NCBI GenBank assembly: GCA_030448265.1
Contig: JAUJNG010000013.1
Coordinates: forward strand, 24,582 to 88,581
DNA length: 64,000 nucleotides
Direction of reading: 5' to 3'
From: Abditibacterium sp.
GTDB taxonomy: Bacteria; Armatimonadota; Abditibacteriia; Abditibacteriales; Abditibacteriaceae
Under the pieces are notes generated by a model. It worked only from the letters and a program-made list of their open reading frames with translations. It made no database searches and was not told the origin of the DNA. Shown in pieces: positions 8,733 to 16,193 of this stretch (position 1 is its first letter; every line of letters starts with the position of its first letter). The position numbers were made by a program, and so were the translations under genes.

Positions 8733-8963
8733 ATGAAACAGCCATTACCCTTCTTGAGTATTTGCCTATGGCTGATATTTGGATTCTTAATTACGTTGAT
8801 GTGTTGGCTGGGGCCATTGCTTATCCTCGGCGGTTTCTTCGTGTTGATATCTGCTGCTTCTCATGACGCAAAAATAAAAACCGCAAGTATGTTTGTTGGT
8901 ATCGTTTTAGGCTACGCCGTTTTCTTCTATTTAGACGCTCAGGGCATGGTCGGATGGAAATAA
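8733..8963 (+). CDS. Small membrane protein of unknown function
   Basis: The 76-residue product is almost entirely hydrophobic, with three likely membrane segments (about 8-24, 27-43 and 50-68) and a short polar loop (ASHDAKIKTAS). No family is recognised. Base composition falls here compared with the helicase upstream, marking the left edge of an AT-richer accessory stretch. It stands alone, bounded on the right by a long inverted repeat. Confidence 0.5.
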   Translation: MKQPLPFLSICLWLIFGFLITLMCWLGPLLILGGFFVLISAASHDAKIKTASMFVGIVLGYAVFFYLDAQGMVGWK

Positions 8964-8973
8964 TGCATCAATA

Positions 8974-9138
8974 GACCTCTTGCAAAAGTGGTTTGCCGCG
9001 AATAAATTCACCGCAACAACGACGCGAAACCTGCCTCCGCAGGTTGGGGAGTCTCCAGCCCGCGCAGGCGGACTTCGCGCTGTTGTTGCGGCGACTTTAG
9101 TCGCTGCCTTTTTAGGACAGGCACTTTTGCAAGAGGTC
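8974..9138. repeat. Nested inverted repeat (outer 17-bp arms; core of the AGCGACTAAAGTC family)
   Basis: The outer arms GACCTCTTGCAAAAGTG and its complement enclose a second pair built on CACCGCAACAACGACGCGAA and its near-complement. Small palindromes (AACCTGCCTCCGCAGGTT) lie inside. The inner vocabulary, including GCGACTTTAGTCGCTGCC, is shared with the repeats at 35141 and 44647. The element fills most of the gap between 8963 and 9204. Confidence 0.82.
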
Positions 9139-9203
9139 CACTAAGTTTATACTCAGACCGCGTATAGGGGACTGCCCCTCGAATAAATATCAGAGGCAAA
9201 ACT

Positions 9204-10442
9204 ATGGCACGATTGGAAATCAAAGAATCTCGGCGAAAAGGAAAGGGCAAGAAATTTCGTTTACATTTAGACGGCGTTGAAATTCAAGAAGACTCCTCTT
9301 ATAAGCTATACACGCTGCTAAAGGTCGATAACGAAAAAACAAAATTCCGCGTCTCTATTCGTGACAACGAATTATCAGATTTAGTCTGCAGTCTGGAGAA
9401 CGGGCACCTCTCAGATCAAATAGAAGAACTCCACCCCATCGAATATTGTGACGGTATATTTATCAAGGATGAGCTATTTTCACTTAAAATTGAATTTCAG
9501 GATGATCACGAACGTTATCTAATCATGTCCACGGCTCTTAATTTGAGTCATTGGAAGAAGGCTTGGAGCCCTCAAGAATTTCTTGATGAGATTTATGATC
9601 TGGCTGACCGATTATCAGGGAAAGCTTATATTGAAGAAGGAAGCGAGCTTTACGGTTTCGATTTTCTCTTCCTTTTTGAAGACAAAAATACCACAATCGA
9701 TCAAGAATTAGACAAGCGTGAAAAAGAAATCGCGGGACTTTGGGAAATAGCTAACAAGAATTTGCAGGCTGAAATTGACGCGAATTCCATCATCAGCCAT
9801 TTCAGTTTTCCCAGCGCAATCCGCAGTTCCTGCGAAGAATACCTAATATCATTCATACAGTTTTTGAAAGATGTAGGTGTAGAGGCAACAGCCGATCTCA
9901 AACATGAAGGACAAGCAGGGCAAGTGCTTTTTTCTGTTACTCCGGCCAAAGGCAAAGAAGCGTTAGGCAAAATTCGCCAAGCCCTCGACGTATATCTTGA
10001 GTTAGCCGGTGCCACGAGCTTCGAGTATGAATCTGGAGCTTCTATTCAAGTTGACCGGCTTGAGTCGCGGATTTTATTTTTTCAAAGTCAGATCAAACTG
10101 GCTCAGGCTGAAGCTAAAGCTCAGTTGGCCGAAATTCAGCACCAAGAAAAAACCATCGAAGCGCAAGAAGCTACGATTCTCGCCCAACGGGTGACGATGG
10201 GGCACATCAGCACAAGCAATGTGTTTTTGCAATCACGAGTGAAACTATTGGATGAAGAAAGAGCCGACAAAGATGAATTGGAATTTTTCGGAGGCTTGGT
10301 GAAATTCAGTAATCCAGAGGCTTTTGGGTTCAGTGTTAACCTGGCTCGATTACTTGCGCTCCTTAAACCGATAATGATTGAGGAACAACCGCCGTTGCAA
10401 TCTGGTGAGCTACCCGCTCTGGCTCGTGCATCAGACGAATGA
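9204..10442 (+). CDS. Unrecognised 412-residue protein with C-terminal coiled coil
   Basis: I do not recognise this gene. The N-terminal 120 residues are beta-rich and charged (YKLYTLLKVDNEKTKFRVSI). The middle is mixed, and about 300-345 forms a heptad-rich coiled coil (IKLAQAEAKAQLAEIQHQEK) followed by a helical tail. No catalytic motif, signal peptide or membrane segment is visible. Codon use is much more AT-rich than in the flanking housekeeping genes, and the gene shares its island with an IS1-family element and a phage tail fragment, so it looks acquired. A GAGG-like site precedes ATG 9204. It may form a pair with the interrupted gene at 10677. Confidence 0.6.
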   Translation: MARLEIKESRRKGKGKKFRLHLDGVEIQEDSSYKLYTLLKVDNEKTKFRVSIRDNELSDLVCSLENGHLSDQIEELHPIEYCDGIFIKDELFSLKIEFQDDHERYLIMSTALNLSHWKKAWSPQEFLDEIYDLADRLSGKAYIEEGSELYGFDFLFLFEDKNTTIDQELDKREKEIAGLWEIANKNLQAEIDANSIISHFSFPSAIRSSCEEYLISFIQFLKDVGVEATADLKHEGQAGQVLFSVTPAKGKEALGKIRQALDVYLELAGATSFEYESGASIQVDRLESRILFFQSQIKLAQAEAKAQLAEIQHQEKTIEAQEATILAQRVTMGHISTSNVFLQSRVKLLDEERADKDELEFFGGLVKFSNPEAFGFSVNLARLLALLKPIMIEEQPPLQSGELPALARASDE

Positions 10443-11240
10443 GAGTTGTTCGCTCCGAGCTGCGCGAATCCCTTGCCTGGCTGTTGGCAACGAGCAACCC
10501 AGCATGATAGCGCCCAGCTCGTGCTACTCGCGGCGATGGCTTTCCAGCGACGGGAAGCTTAAACCGTGCCTTCTTAGATGAAAGGAGCAAGGCAGTTGTG
10601 TCCGTATCGCTCGCCTGAAAACCTCTTGTCCGAACAGTTATCGGTATCCCGAACAATGCTTCTAGGAGATCGGCAGATGCTAACTTGGAAAGATTTTGAA
10701 AAAGCGGCCAGCAGAACAGGGCTTGTCGGTGGGAAAGGCGACCTTGATGGCGCTGAAGAATTCATCGCGCGGCTTGTCGTTGGGGATTACAGACCCAAGC
10801 ACCCCGAAAAAATTGCCTCCATTTACCCTCTCAGCTATTTCAAGGAAGCTCTAAACGAATTTTTTGAAGACCTTGTAGACAACGTGCTCAAAGTCTTGCA
10901 CTGGGCCGGACGAGAAATGAAAGATTCTAACGACGAGCTTTTCGTTCAGATGATTTTCCTGAAGCACGAATCCTTGACCCTTGCCAATGCCGTTTTAAAA
11001 TTAAAAAGCGATGCTCAACTTTTTGACATTTGGCAAAAATTGGAGTCGCTTGAGAAACGCATAACCACGTGTCTCGAAATGACTCCAGGAAGCACTCTCA
11101 TAGAGACGGATAATGGCACCTTTTACATGATCGAAGGGGAGGCTCCCTCGTGGTCGTTGTGGGCGGAGGATATGGGCGACATCGGAAGTCACTACGATGG
11201 TATCTTTTCCAATCGTGTGTGAAAGAGTAATCTGTAGATC

Positions 11241-11504
11241 ATGGTCAGCATCACCTTGTCGTGCCCTCACTGCGGGGAATCGAGTCGGGTTCGCCGTCAT
11301 GGCCGCACCCAGCAGGGCAGCGAGCGCTTGTATTGCACCGTGTGCCGTCGGGCCTTCACACCTTCTCCCAAGTCGCGCTCTTTGAGCCAGGAAAAGGCGG
11401 AGATGATCGGGCGGGCGCTGTTGGAGAAGACGCCCCTGATCGGCATCTGCCGCACGTTTAAGGTCTCGCCCAACACTGTGTATAAGCTGCTCAAAAAAAC
11501 GTAG
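11241..11504 (+). CDS. insA: IS1-family InsA (zinc-finger and HTH regulator/N-terminal transposase part)
   Basis: The 87-residue protein has the IS1 InsA layout. A zinc finger (CPHCGESSRVRRHG...YCTVCRR, about 7-36) is followed by a helix-turn-helix ending KVSPNTVYKLLKK. InsA alone binds the IS ends and represses transcription. When the ribosome slips back one base on the A run at 11493-11499, translation continues into insB to give the active transposase. Spacing and length match canonical IS1. Confidence 0.9.
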   Translation: MVSITLSCPHCGESSRVRRHGRTQQGSERLYCTVCRRAFTPSPKSRSLSQEKAEMIGRALLEKTPLIGICRTFKVSPNTVYKLLKKT

Positions 11505-11509
11505 AAGCC

Positions 11510-11989
11510 TTGCCTGCTTTAGACGAGACGCTTATGCCCCATAAGGGCCATGACGAGGTGATCCTTGATGAGTTGTGGAGCTTCGTGTGGGCCAAGCGCA
11601 ATGCAGTGTGGATCTGGATCGTGCTGTCGCGGCGCAACTTGCAGGTGCTGGCCTTCTTTGTCGGCAGGCGTGACCTCCAGAGCGCCGAGATGGTGTGGAA
11701 GCAGGTGCCTCTGCCCTGGCGCGATGATCTGGTGTTCACCGATGGCTATCGCGTTTATCAGTCGCTTTTGCAAAAGGCGCCTCTTCAGCACGCTCGCTGC
11801 CTCAAGCGTGACCCTGAGACCTGGGGTGAGACTTCACCCGTCGAAGGCACCAACAACGCCTTGCGCCAGGGCGTGTCCTACCTCACTCGCAAATCTCTGG
11901 CGTTTGCGCGCTCGCTCCACTGGCTCCAGGCTCGACTCCACTGGTTCATCCATCACTGGAACCTCAGACAAGCCAAAAAATACGCCTAA
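11510..11989 (+). CDS. insB: IS1-family InsB' (catalytic DDE transposase part, made by -1 frameshift)
   Basis: This frame is open from the slippery site onward and encodes the IS1 transposase core. DELWSFVWAKRNAVWIW carries the first acidic residue, LVFTDGYRVYQ the second, and the EGTNNALRQ segment the final Glu, ending WFIHHWNLRQAKKYA. It is in the -1 phase relative to insA, consistent with programmed frameshifting at A AAA AAC, so independent initiation at 11510 is unlikely. No internal stop or indel is seen, so the copy may be active. Confidence 0.88.
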   Translation: MPALDETLMPHKGHDEVILDELWSFVWAKRNAVWIWIVLSRRNLQVLAFFVGRRDLQSAEMVWKQVPLPWRDDLVFTDGYRVYQSLLQKAPLQHARCLKRDPETWGETSPVEGTNNALRQGVSYLTRKSLAFARSLHWLQARLHWFIHHWNLRQAKKYA

Positions 11990-12205
11990 CACTCACTCGG
12001 AAAAGATACCCACTACGATTTGTATTCCTTGGCCGAAAGCATAGAAGAGCGCATAAGGGCAGTTCTCGCGTTGGAGCCAGAAGAAAATATCAAGGCTCTG
12101 GAAAAAAGCAATGAGGAAATCGAGCGTTTACGGCAGGAGCAGAAGCAACTCAAGAAAGCCAATCAGGGGATGCTGGCGAATTTAAAGAAGTCCCATCGCC
12201 GATAG

Positions 12206-12643
12206 GTTGCTCGAAATTGTTGATATGGGTAAAATATCAGGAGGACAGTTCGCGGGAAAAAAGACCGCACTACACCTCGCCCCCAGTGGCCCTAACCATT
12301 GGAAAAGGAGGAGCAGCGTTCTCGCTGCGAGGGCTATAAAGCGGAATACCTCACCCGCACTGCAACGGTAAAGCACCTAACCACTTTTGAAGTGGGATTA
12401 GTGCTCGCACCAGGGCAGTGCGGGTTTTTTGTTTTATTAAGCCCAGTTTTTTGGACTGAGTGGACAGATGAAGAGGAAACCGCTTACGCGCGAAAGGAGG
12501 TATTTATCGAAGAAGAAAAACGATTTTATATTTGGTAAACGCGCCCTTGCTCTTTCGAGCCTGATTCCCATTGCCGTGGGAATCACGAAAGGCAAGGACG
12601 CATTGACCCGCTACCAGTGTTTGGTAGCTACAAGGATTCCCCT
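12206..12643. other. Low-GC intergenic stretch with no convincing gene
   Basis: Several short frames are open here, including a 48-codon frame from ATG 12225 to 12371, but none has a well-placed ribosome site or a recognisable product. Strong AGGAGG-like strings occur near 12240, 12306 and 12495 without a start codon at usable spacing, as in decayed genes. A small hairpin (GCAGCG/CGCTGC, 12313-12328) and a large terminator-like stem at 12354 are the clearest signals. Confidence 0.5.
12354..12430 (+). terminator. Large nested stem with U tract (terminator or structured RNA)
   Basis: CCCGCACTGC at 12354-12363 pairs with GCAGTGCGGG at 12415-12424 and is followed by six T. Inside, AGCAC pairs with GTGCT and CCACTT with AAGTGG, giving a three-tier nested stem. 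This is more elaborate than a simple terminator. It could end transcription from the interrupted gene upstream or be the 3' part of a small RNA. Confidence 0.65.
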
Positions 12644-12790
12644 ATGCTCCATCGCATTAAGAAAGCCTTGACTCTGATGAACCGCAAGCGGCTCATTCGC
12701 AGAGTTTATCGCTTTGTTGATTTGTTCGTTCGTCTTGCCACCGTGGTGGAATTTGCGGTGAAAGTCACCGTCCACTTGAATGGCATGTAG
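12644..12790 (+). CDS. Small basic protein of unknown function (48 residues)
   Basis: The frame starts at ATG 12644 with AAGGA about 8 bases upstream and ends 12 bases before a clean terminator at 12802, a layout that supports a real short gene. The N-terminal half is very basic (HRIKKALTLMNRKRLIRRVYR). The C-terminal half is hydrophobic (FVDLFVRLATVVEFAVKVTV) and could be one membrane or amphipathic helix. No family is recognised. A phage-related or toxin-like small protein would be possible in this island, but nothing in the sequence proves it. Confidence 0.45.
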   Translation: MLHRIKKALTLMNRKRLIRRVYRFVDLFVRLATVVEFAVKVTVHLNGM

Positions 12791-12801
12791 TTCTAGCAGG
12801 G

Positions 12802-12835
12802 AAAGGCGTCAGTCTTAGACTGACGCCTTTCTTTT
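12802..12835 (+). terminator. Rho-independent terminator
   Basis: A perfect 13-bp stem (AAAGGCGTCAGTC and its complement at 12818-12830) with a TTA loop is followed by CTTTTGC. It directly follows the 48-residue ORF and should end that transcript. Confidence 0.85.
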
Positions 12836-12862
12836 GCTTTCCCGCCACGCCAAACTCACCCC

Positions 12863-13196
12863 ATGAAACGCAATCACCCTCGCGGCTCTCCTGGCCGCCG
12901 TTGCCCTTTCCGGTTATGCCGTTGGCCAAAGTGCCGCGCCTATAAGTGCTGATAGCTTCACAAAGCTGTATAACGCTGCGGAAGTTGACACTGAGGCAAT
13001 CGGCCCCTTAATGGACGCTTACGCTCAGTTACCTGGAAATGCCGCCGTCACAAAACAGGCGGCGCGTATCGCTCGTTTCAAAGCTCAAAAAGGTGATTTG
13101 AGCACTTCCCTAACTATTCTGACAATGCAAAATCAGCGCATCATCGAGCAAAATGAACGCATCGCAACCGCACTGGAAAAAATCGCCGCGAAATAG
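12863..13196 (+). pseudogene. Small exported protein with a frameshift right after the start codon
   Basis: From about 12873 one frame encodes an excellent signal peptide (ITLAALLAAVALSGYAVGQ) and a mature part ending in a coiled-coil-like tail (MQNQRIIEQNERIATALEK). This frame has no start codon: the nearest ATG at 12863 (MKR...) is one base out of phase, and a stop lies just upstream in the signal-peptide frame. Removing one A near 12871 would give a continuous 109-residue exported protein. Either a base was inserted or the consensus sequence is wrong here. An internal ATG at 13011 would make only the 61-residue tail. Function unknown. Confidence 0.55.
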
Positions 13197-13215
13197 CTTT
13201 CCCGCCTCGACTGCT

Positions 13216-13740
13216 TTAGAGGCGTTTCCTGCCTTGGACTGCTGCGAGTGCGATCTTACGTTCGATTTCACCGCGCGCTAGGCGCGGCGTGCTGCGCGCG
13301 GCCATTTGCTGCTGCTGGCGTTGATGATCCATTGGGTCGTTGGCAACGACATTTCCGTGATGGATATATTGCACCGTCACATTTCCGGCCCCGCCTCCGC
13401 GCCCAGAAGTCTGGGCCGCCACTGCGAGCCGTGAGATGCGCTGCTGGCGATATTCCTTAGCCTCGGCTGCTGCAAGCACTTTTTCCCCAGCGTGCAGCTC
13501 CGCGCGGTAGCCGTCGAATGGCACCCGTTCTAAGCCGTCGCGGTGGGAGCCGTGCAAACCGAACCCGCTCCCCAAATCGCAGCCGAAATTCAGCCCGCGC
13601 CCCTCGCTGGCTGCCGCCGCGAAACTTCCGCCTCCACCCGAACCGCCACCCGCGAGAGCGCCGATGATTGCCGCTTCGCCTCCACCCGCGCCCGCTGCTG
13701 GCCCGCCGCCTGCTGCGCTCATTAAGAGATTGGTGAGCAA
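13216..13740 (-). CDS. Phage tail tape-measure-like C-terminal fragment
   Basis: The segment GLERVPFDGYRAELHAGEKV followed by AAAEAKEYRQ matches the conserved C-terminal motif seen near the end of many siphophage tape-measure proteins. Upstream of it is a Gly/Ala-rich stretch typical of the region before that motif. Normal tape-measure proteins have many hundreds of residues; only about 174-180 are open here, and a stop precedes the frame. It is therefore probably a prophage remnant or a small derivative. No other structural phage gene is seen nearby. The TTG at 13740 is only the first permitted start; translation could begin at ATG 13722. Confidence 0.6.
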   Translation of the reverse strand: MLTNLLMSAAGGGPAAGAGGGEAAIIGALAGGGSGGGGSFAAAASEGRGLNFGCDLGSGFGLHGSHRDGLERVPFDGYRAELHAGEKVLAAAEAKEYRQQRISRLAVAAQTSGRGGGAGNVTVQYIHHGNVVANDPMDHQRQQQQMAARSTPRLARGEIERKIALAAVQGRKRL

Positions 13741-13760
13741 CTGCTGGCTGTTGAACTCAT

Positions 13761-13961
13761 TTATCGGCGCCTGCGGAGGCGCTCCCGAAACCGTTGTGCC
13801 ACTTCAATGACGCCGCCGACATAGTAGAAACCGTGCCCCATCGTGAGCGCCGCGAAAAGCCCGACCAGGAAGAGAATGCCCAGCACGATTTTGGAAGGCA
13901 GGTCATGGGACATGACGAACAAGCCGCCTACGAAAGTGCAGAACAGCAAGCTCAAAATCAA
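13761..13961 (-). CDS. Small two-helix membrane protein, possibly phage-derived
   Basis: The 66-residue frame has two hydrophobic segments (about 1-18 and 23-42) and ends in a basic tail (QRFRERLRRRR). It begins at TTG with no ribosome site at proper distance. About 30 bases further upstream is a near-perfect GGAGGTGAT followed by GTG and a 10-codon frame that would join this one if a G run at about 13963 had one more base, so the true start may be frameshifted. It lies directly upstream of the tape-measure fragment on the same strand. Function unknown. Confidence 0.4.
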   Translation of the reverse strand: MILSLLFCTFVGGLFVMSHDLPSKIVLGILFLVGLFAALTMGHGFYYVGGVIEVAQRFRERLRRRR

Positions 13962-14104
13962 AGCCCCGTCAGCGAATTGTCCGAAGACACATCACCTCCA
14001 TTTTGGTCGTTGCTCGCCAACCCCCATCCTAACAAAGACTGCCGCTTTCCTTCAAGCCACGCACACAGCGCGACGACAAATTTTCCAAACGTTGACCTCT
14101 TTGT

Positions 14105-14977
14105 TTAACGCCTCGAAACCCGAAACGCGCGGGGCGACACGCTGTAGGCCACGCCAAAGGCGCGCGCGAACGCCGCCGCGCTGCTGAAACCGCACCGGCG
14201 TCCGATTTCGGCCACTTCGAGGCTTGTGGTCGCCAGCAAATGGCGGGCGTGTTCCAATCGCAGCTGGCGCAAATAGGCGGCGGGCGGCATTCCGACTTCG
14301 CGCGCCCATAACTCGCAGAAATGCGCGGGTGAAACGAACGCCTGCGCCGCGAGCTGCGCCACCGTCAGCCGCTCGGCAAAGCGTTCTTCGCATACGCGCC
14401 GCGCCCGCGCCACCGCGTTTTCGGCTGTCAGTGTTGACGGGGTTGGTGTCGAGGGTTTTCGCGGCGTCGGTCTGGCGCTGCGCTCGTGAAAGCGAGCCAG
14501 AAACACCAGGAGGCGAAACACATTCGCCCGCAGCAGAAGCGGCGCGGCGAGTTGCGCCGTTTCGTATTCGCCGCGCAGTTCTTCGACGGCAGTTTCGGCC
14601 CAGCGATAGGATTCGGGCGGCAGATGGAGGCGGTGTTCGGCATTTGAAGTGTCGTCGCGCGCCGCGAACAACCTCCAGAAGCCGCGCAGAGCGCGCAGGG
14701 CTTCGATTTCGGCCTCCAAGAGCAGCGAAAGCTGAAAATAAAGGGCATCGAGTTCAAGCCCCTGGTAGTCGCGGTAGGAGTGCACCGAACCAGGCGCGAC
14801 GAGATAGGCATCGCCGCGCACGATGCCATAGGGCCGCCCGTCAATGACGTGGATGCCCTGCCCGCCTCGCACCAGGTAAAGCGCGTAAAAATTGAGGTGC
14901 AAATGGTCGCCGGTCGAGGCCGCGCGCTCGTAGCGCTCGCGTCGCAGCAGAAGGGGCAGGCGGGGATGCGCGTTCAT
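14105..14977 (-). CDS. AraC-family transcriptional regulator with cupin sensor domain
   Basis: The N-terminal part (about 1-120) is an AraC cupin-type ligand domain with HLNFYALYLVRGGQGIHVID and DAYLVAPGSVHSYRD. The C-terminal 100 residues hold two helix-turn-helix motifs, including LTVAQLAAQAFVSPAHFCEL and SLEVAEIGRRCGFSSAAAFA. It is divergent from the PhyH dioxygenase at 15194, so it probably regulates that gene and itself; the inducer is unknown. ATG 14977 is used here. A GTG at 15058 would add 27 residues (LPDLIYDPAQSGAPSA) and is also plausible, as neither start has a clear ribosome site. Confidence 0.85.
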   Translation of the reverse strand: MNAHPRLPLLLRRERYERAASTGDHLHLNFYALYLVRGGQGIHVIDGRPYGIVRGDAYLVAPGSVHSYRDYQGLELDALYFQLSLLLEAEIEALRALRGFWRLFAARDDTSNAEHRLHLPPESYRWAETAVEELRGEYETAQLAAPLLLRANVFRLLVFLARFHERSARPTPRKPSTPTPSTLTAENAVARARRVCEERFAERLTVAQLAAQAFVSPAHFCELWAREVGMPPAAYLRQLRLEHARHLLATTSLEVAEIGRRCGFSSAAAFARAFGVAYSVSPRAFRVSRR

Positions 14978-15193
14978 CGCCGCGAAGTCGCTGCGATACA
15001 ATCCCGATGCACTCGGCGCGCCGCTTTGCGCGGGATCGTAAATCAGATCGGGCAGCACGGCGGGAAGTGTAAGGGCGTCGCGGCCACTTTGCAGCGAAAA
15101 ATAAGCAGAGAAACGGCATAATTGGCCGGAAACGGGGTTAACATTGCCCCGCGCCGTTGGAGTGAACTGGAGCGGATCTGGGAGACAAAAACT

Positions 15194-15982
15194 ATGCTGA
15201 CAACCGAACACATCGCGCAGTTCGAGCGCGACGGCTTTGTGAAAGGCGCTCGCGTGCTGGACGCGGCGCAGGTCGAACTGCTGCAGCGCGAAACGCTGCG
15301 CGTCATCGAGGAGCAAGGCGGGGCGGGGCCTCGTCCCATTCAACTTGTCAACCTCACCGGCAATGGCGAGGCTCCGGTGTGGCAGATCGTGGACATTTTT
15401 CTGGCCTCGGAACCGTTCGCCGAACTGGTTCACAACGCCCAAATCGCGGAGGAAATCGCGCAGTTATTGCGCTCGGAAAGCGTGCGTTTGTGGCACGACC
15501 AGATTCAATATAAGCCCGCGCAAACCGGCGGCGTCAACCCCTGGCATCAGGACTCCCCGTTGTGGGCGCCCCTGACGCCCAAAGATCGCCAGATTACGGC
15601 GTGGGTCGCGCTTGACGATGTGGACGAAGAAAATGGCTGCATGAAAATGGTGCGAGGCTCGCAGGCGTGGGGCGACCAGATCGGGTTTTTGAACGGCCTG
15701 CGCGAGTTCGACGCCATGCCCCAAGAGTGGAACGGTCACGAAGTGCAGTTGGCGGCGTGTCCGGTGCGCGCGGGCGAAGTGCATTTTCATCATTCCCTGA
15801 CCTGGCATGGGAGCGGCAGCAACCTTTCGGGCCGACCGCGCCGCGCCATCGCGCTGCACTTCATGGCGAGCGACACGCTTTTTAGCGGCGACCGCCGCCA
15901 TCCGATGGCCCCCCACATCCATGTCGCGGCGGGCGAGCCGGTCGAGGGCGAACTGTTTCCGCAGGTCTGGCCGCGCGCTTGA
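15194..15982 (+). CDS. Phytanoyl-CoA dioxygenase (PhyH) family protein
   Basis: The 262-residue product carries the non-haem iron(II) facial triad of PhyH enzymes: H118 and D120 in NPWHQDSPLW and the distal H205 in LTWHGSGSN, with an Arg a few residues later for 2-oxoglutarate. These enzymes hydroxylate small molecules or lipids using 2-oxoglutarate and oxygen; the substrate is not predictable. GGGAG precedes ATG 15194 by 9 bases. It is divergently arranged with an AraC regulator, which suggests regulated expression. A second PhyH gene lies at 28640, but similarity between them is limited to the fold motifs. Confidence 0.88.
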   Translation: MLTTEHIAQFERDGFVKGARVLDAAQVELLQRETLRVIEEQGGAGPRPIQLVNLTGNGEAPVWQIVDIFLASEPFAELVHNAQIAEEIAQLLRSESVRLWHDQIQYKPAQTGGVNPWHQDSPLWAPLTPKDRQITAWVALDDVDEENGCMKMVRGSQAWGDQIGFLNGLREFDAMPQEWNGHEVQLAACPVRAGEVHFHHSLTWHGSGSNLSGRPRRAIALHFMASDTLFSGDRRHPMAPHIHVAAGEPVEGELFPQVWPRA

Positions 15983-15989
15983 ACCTCTC

Positions 15990-16143
15990 AGAATCAGTTT
16001 GAAAAGTCCTTTCGCGGTTTATAGAGCGGTGTGTAGTAGCGCCGCGAGGCGCGTTTGGATCAACTCTTACGCTTTCCAAACGCGCCTCGCGGCGCTACTA
16101 CAAACCGCTTGACCAACAGCTACCGACTTTTCAAACTGATTCT
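15990..16143. repeat. Nested long inverted repeat
   Basis: Outer 19-bp arms (AGAATCAGTTTGAAAAGTC and complement) enclose a longer inner pair built on GTAGTAGCGCCGCGAGGCGC and its complement. The outer vocabulary returns near 17932-17998 (AGTCT, AGACTGATTCTTAG), so the damaged genes between 16194 and 17912 are flanked by related sequence. Confidence 0.87.
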
Positions 16144-16193
16144 CAAAACGGTTGAAAGCAGAGCTACACCCTGGAGGGGTTCTCCAGAGCTTC

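Larger units (their letters stand above)
11199..12010 (+). mobile_element. IS1-family insertion sequence, apparently intact (812 bp)
   Basis: Imperfect terminal inverted repeats begin GGTATCTTTTCC at 11199 and end with the complement of GGTATCTTTTCC at 12010. The flanking bases CACTACGAT at 11190-11198 and 12011-12019 are a perfect 9-bp target duplication, the size expected for IS1. The element carries insA and an out-of-phase insB joined by an A AAA AAC slippery site at 11494-11500, so it should make an InsAB' transposase by -1 frameshifting. Confidence 0.93.
10677..12205 (+). pseudogene. Unrecognised coiled-coil gene interrupted by an IS1-family insertion
   Basis: The reading frame 10677-11198 resumes in phase at 12020-12205 once the IS and one copy of its 9-bp duplication are removed, giving about 235 residues. 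ATG 10677 has AGGAG 8 bases upstream. The left part is helical and acidic (YFKEALNEFFEDLVDNVLK). The right part is a charged coiled coil ending in a Lys/Arg tail (EEIERLRQEQKQLKKANQ). No family is recognised. With the IS in place the left fragment reads out into IS sequence and stops at 11222, so the native C terminus is lost. It follows the 412-residue gene on the same strand with similar low-GC codon use. Confidence 0.85.

Noticed and set aside
12225..12371. A 48-codon frame in the accessory island
   Set aside because: No ribosome binding site, and it runs into a terminator stem.
12468..12671. A 67-codon frame with AAAGGAGGT inside it
   Set aside because: The strong Shine-Dalgarno has no start codon at usable distance, and the upstream ATG lacks one.
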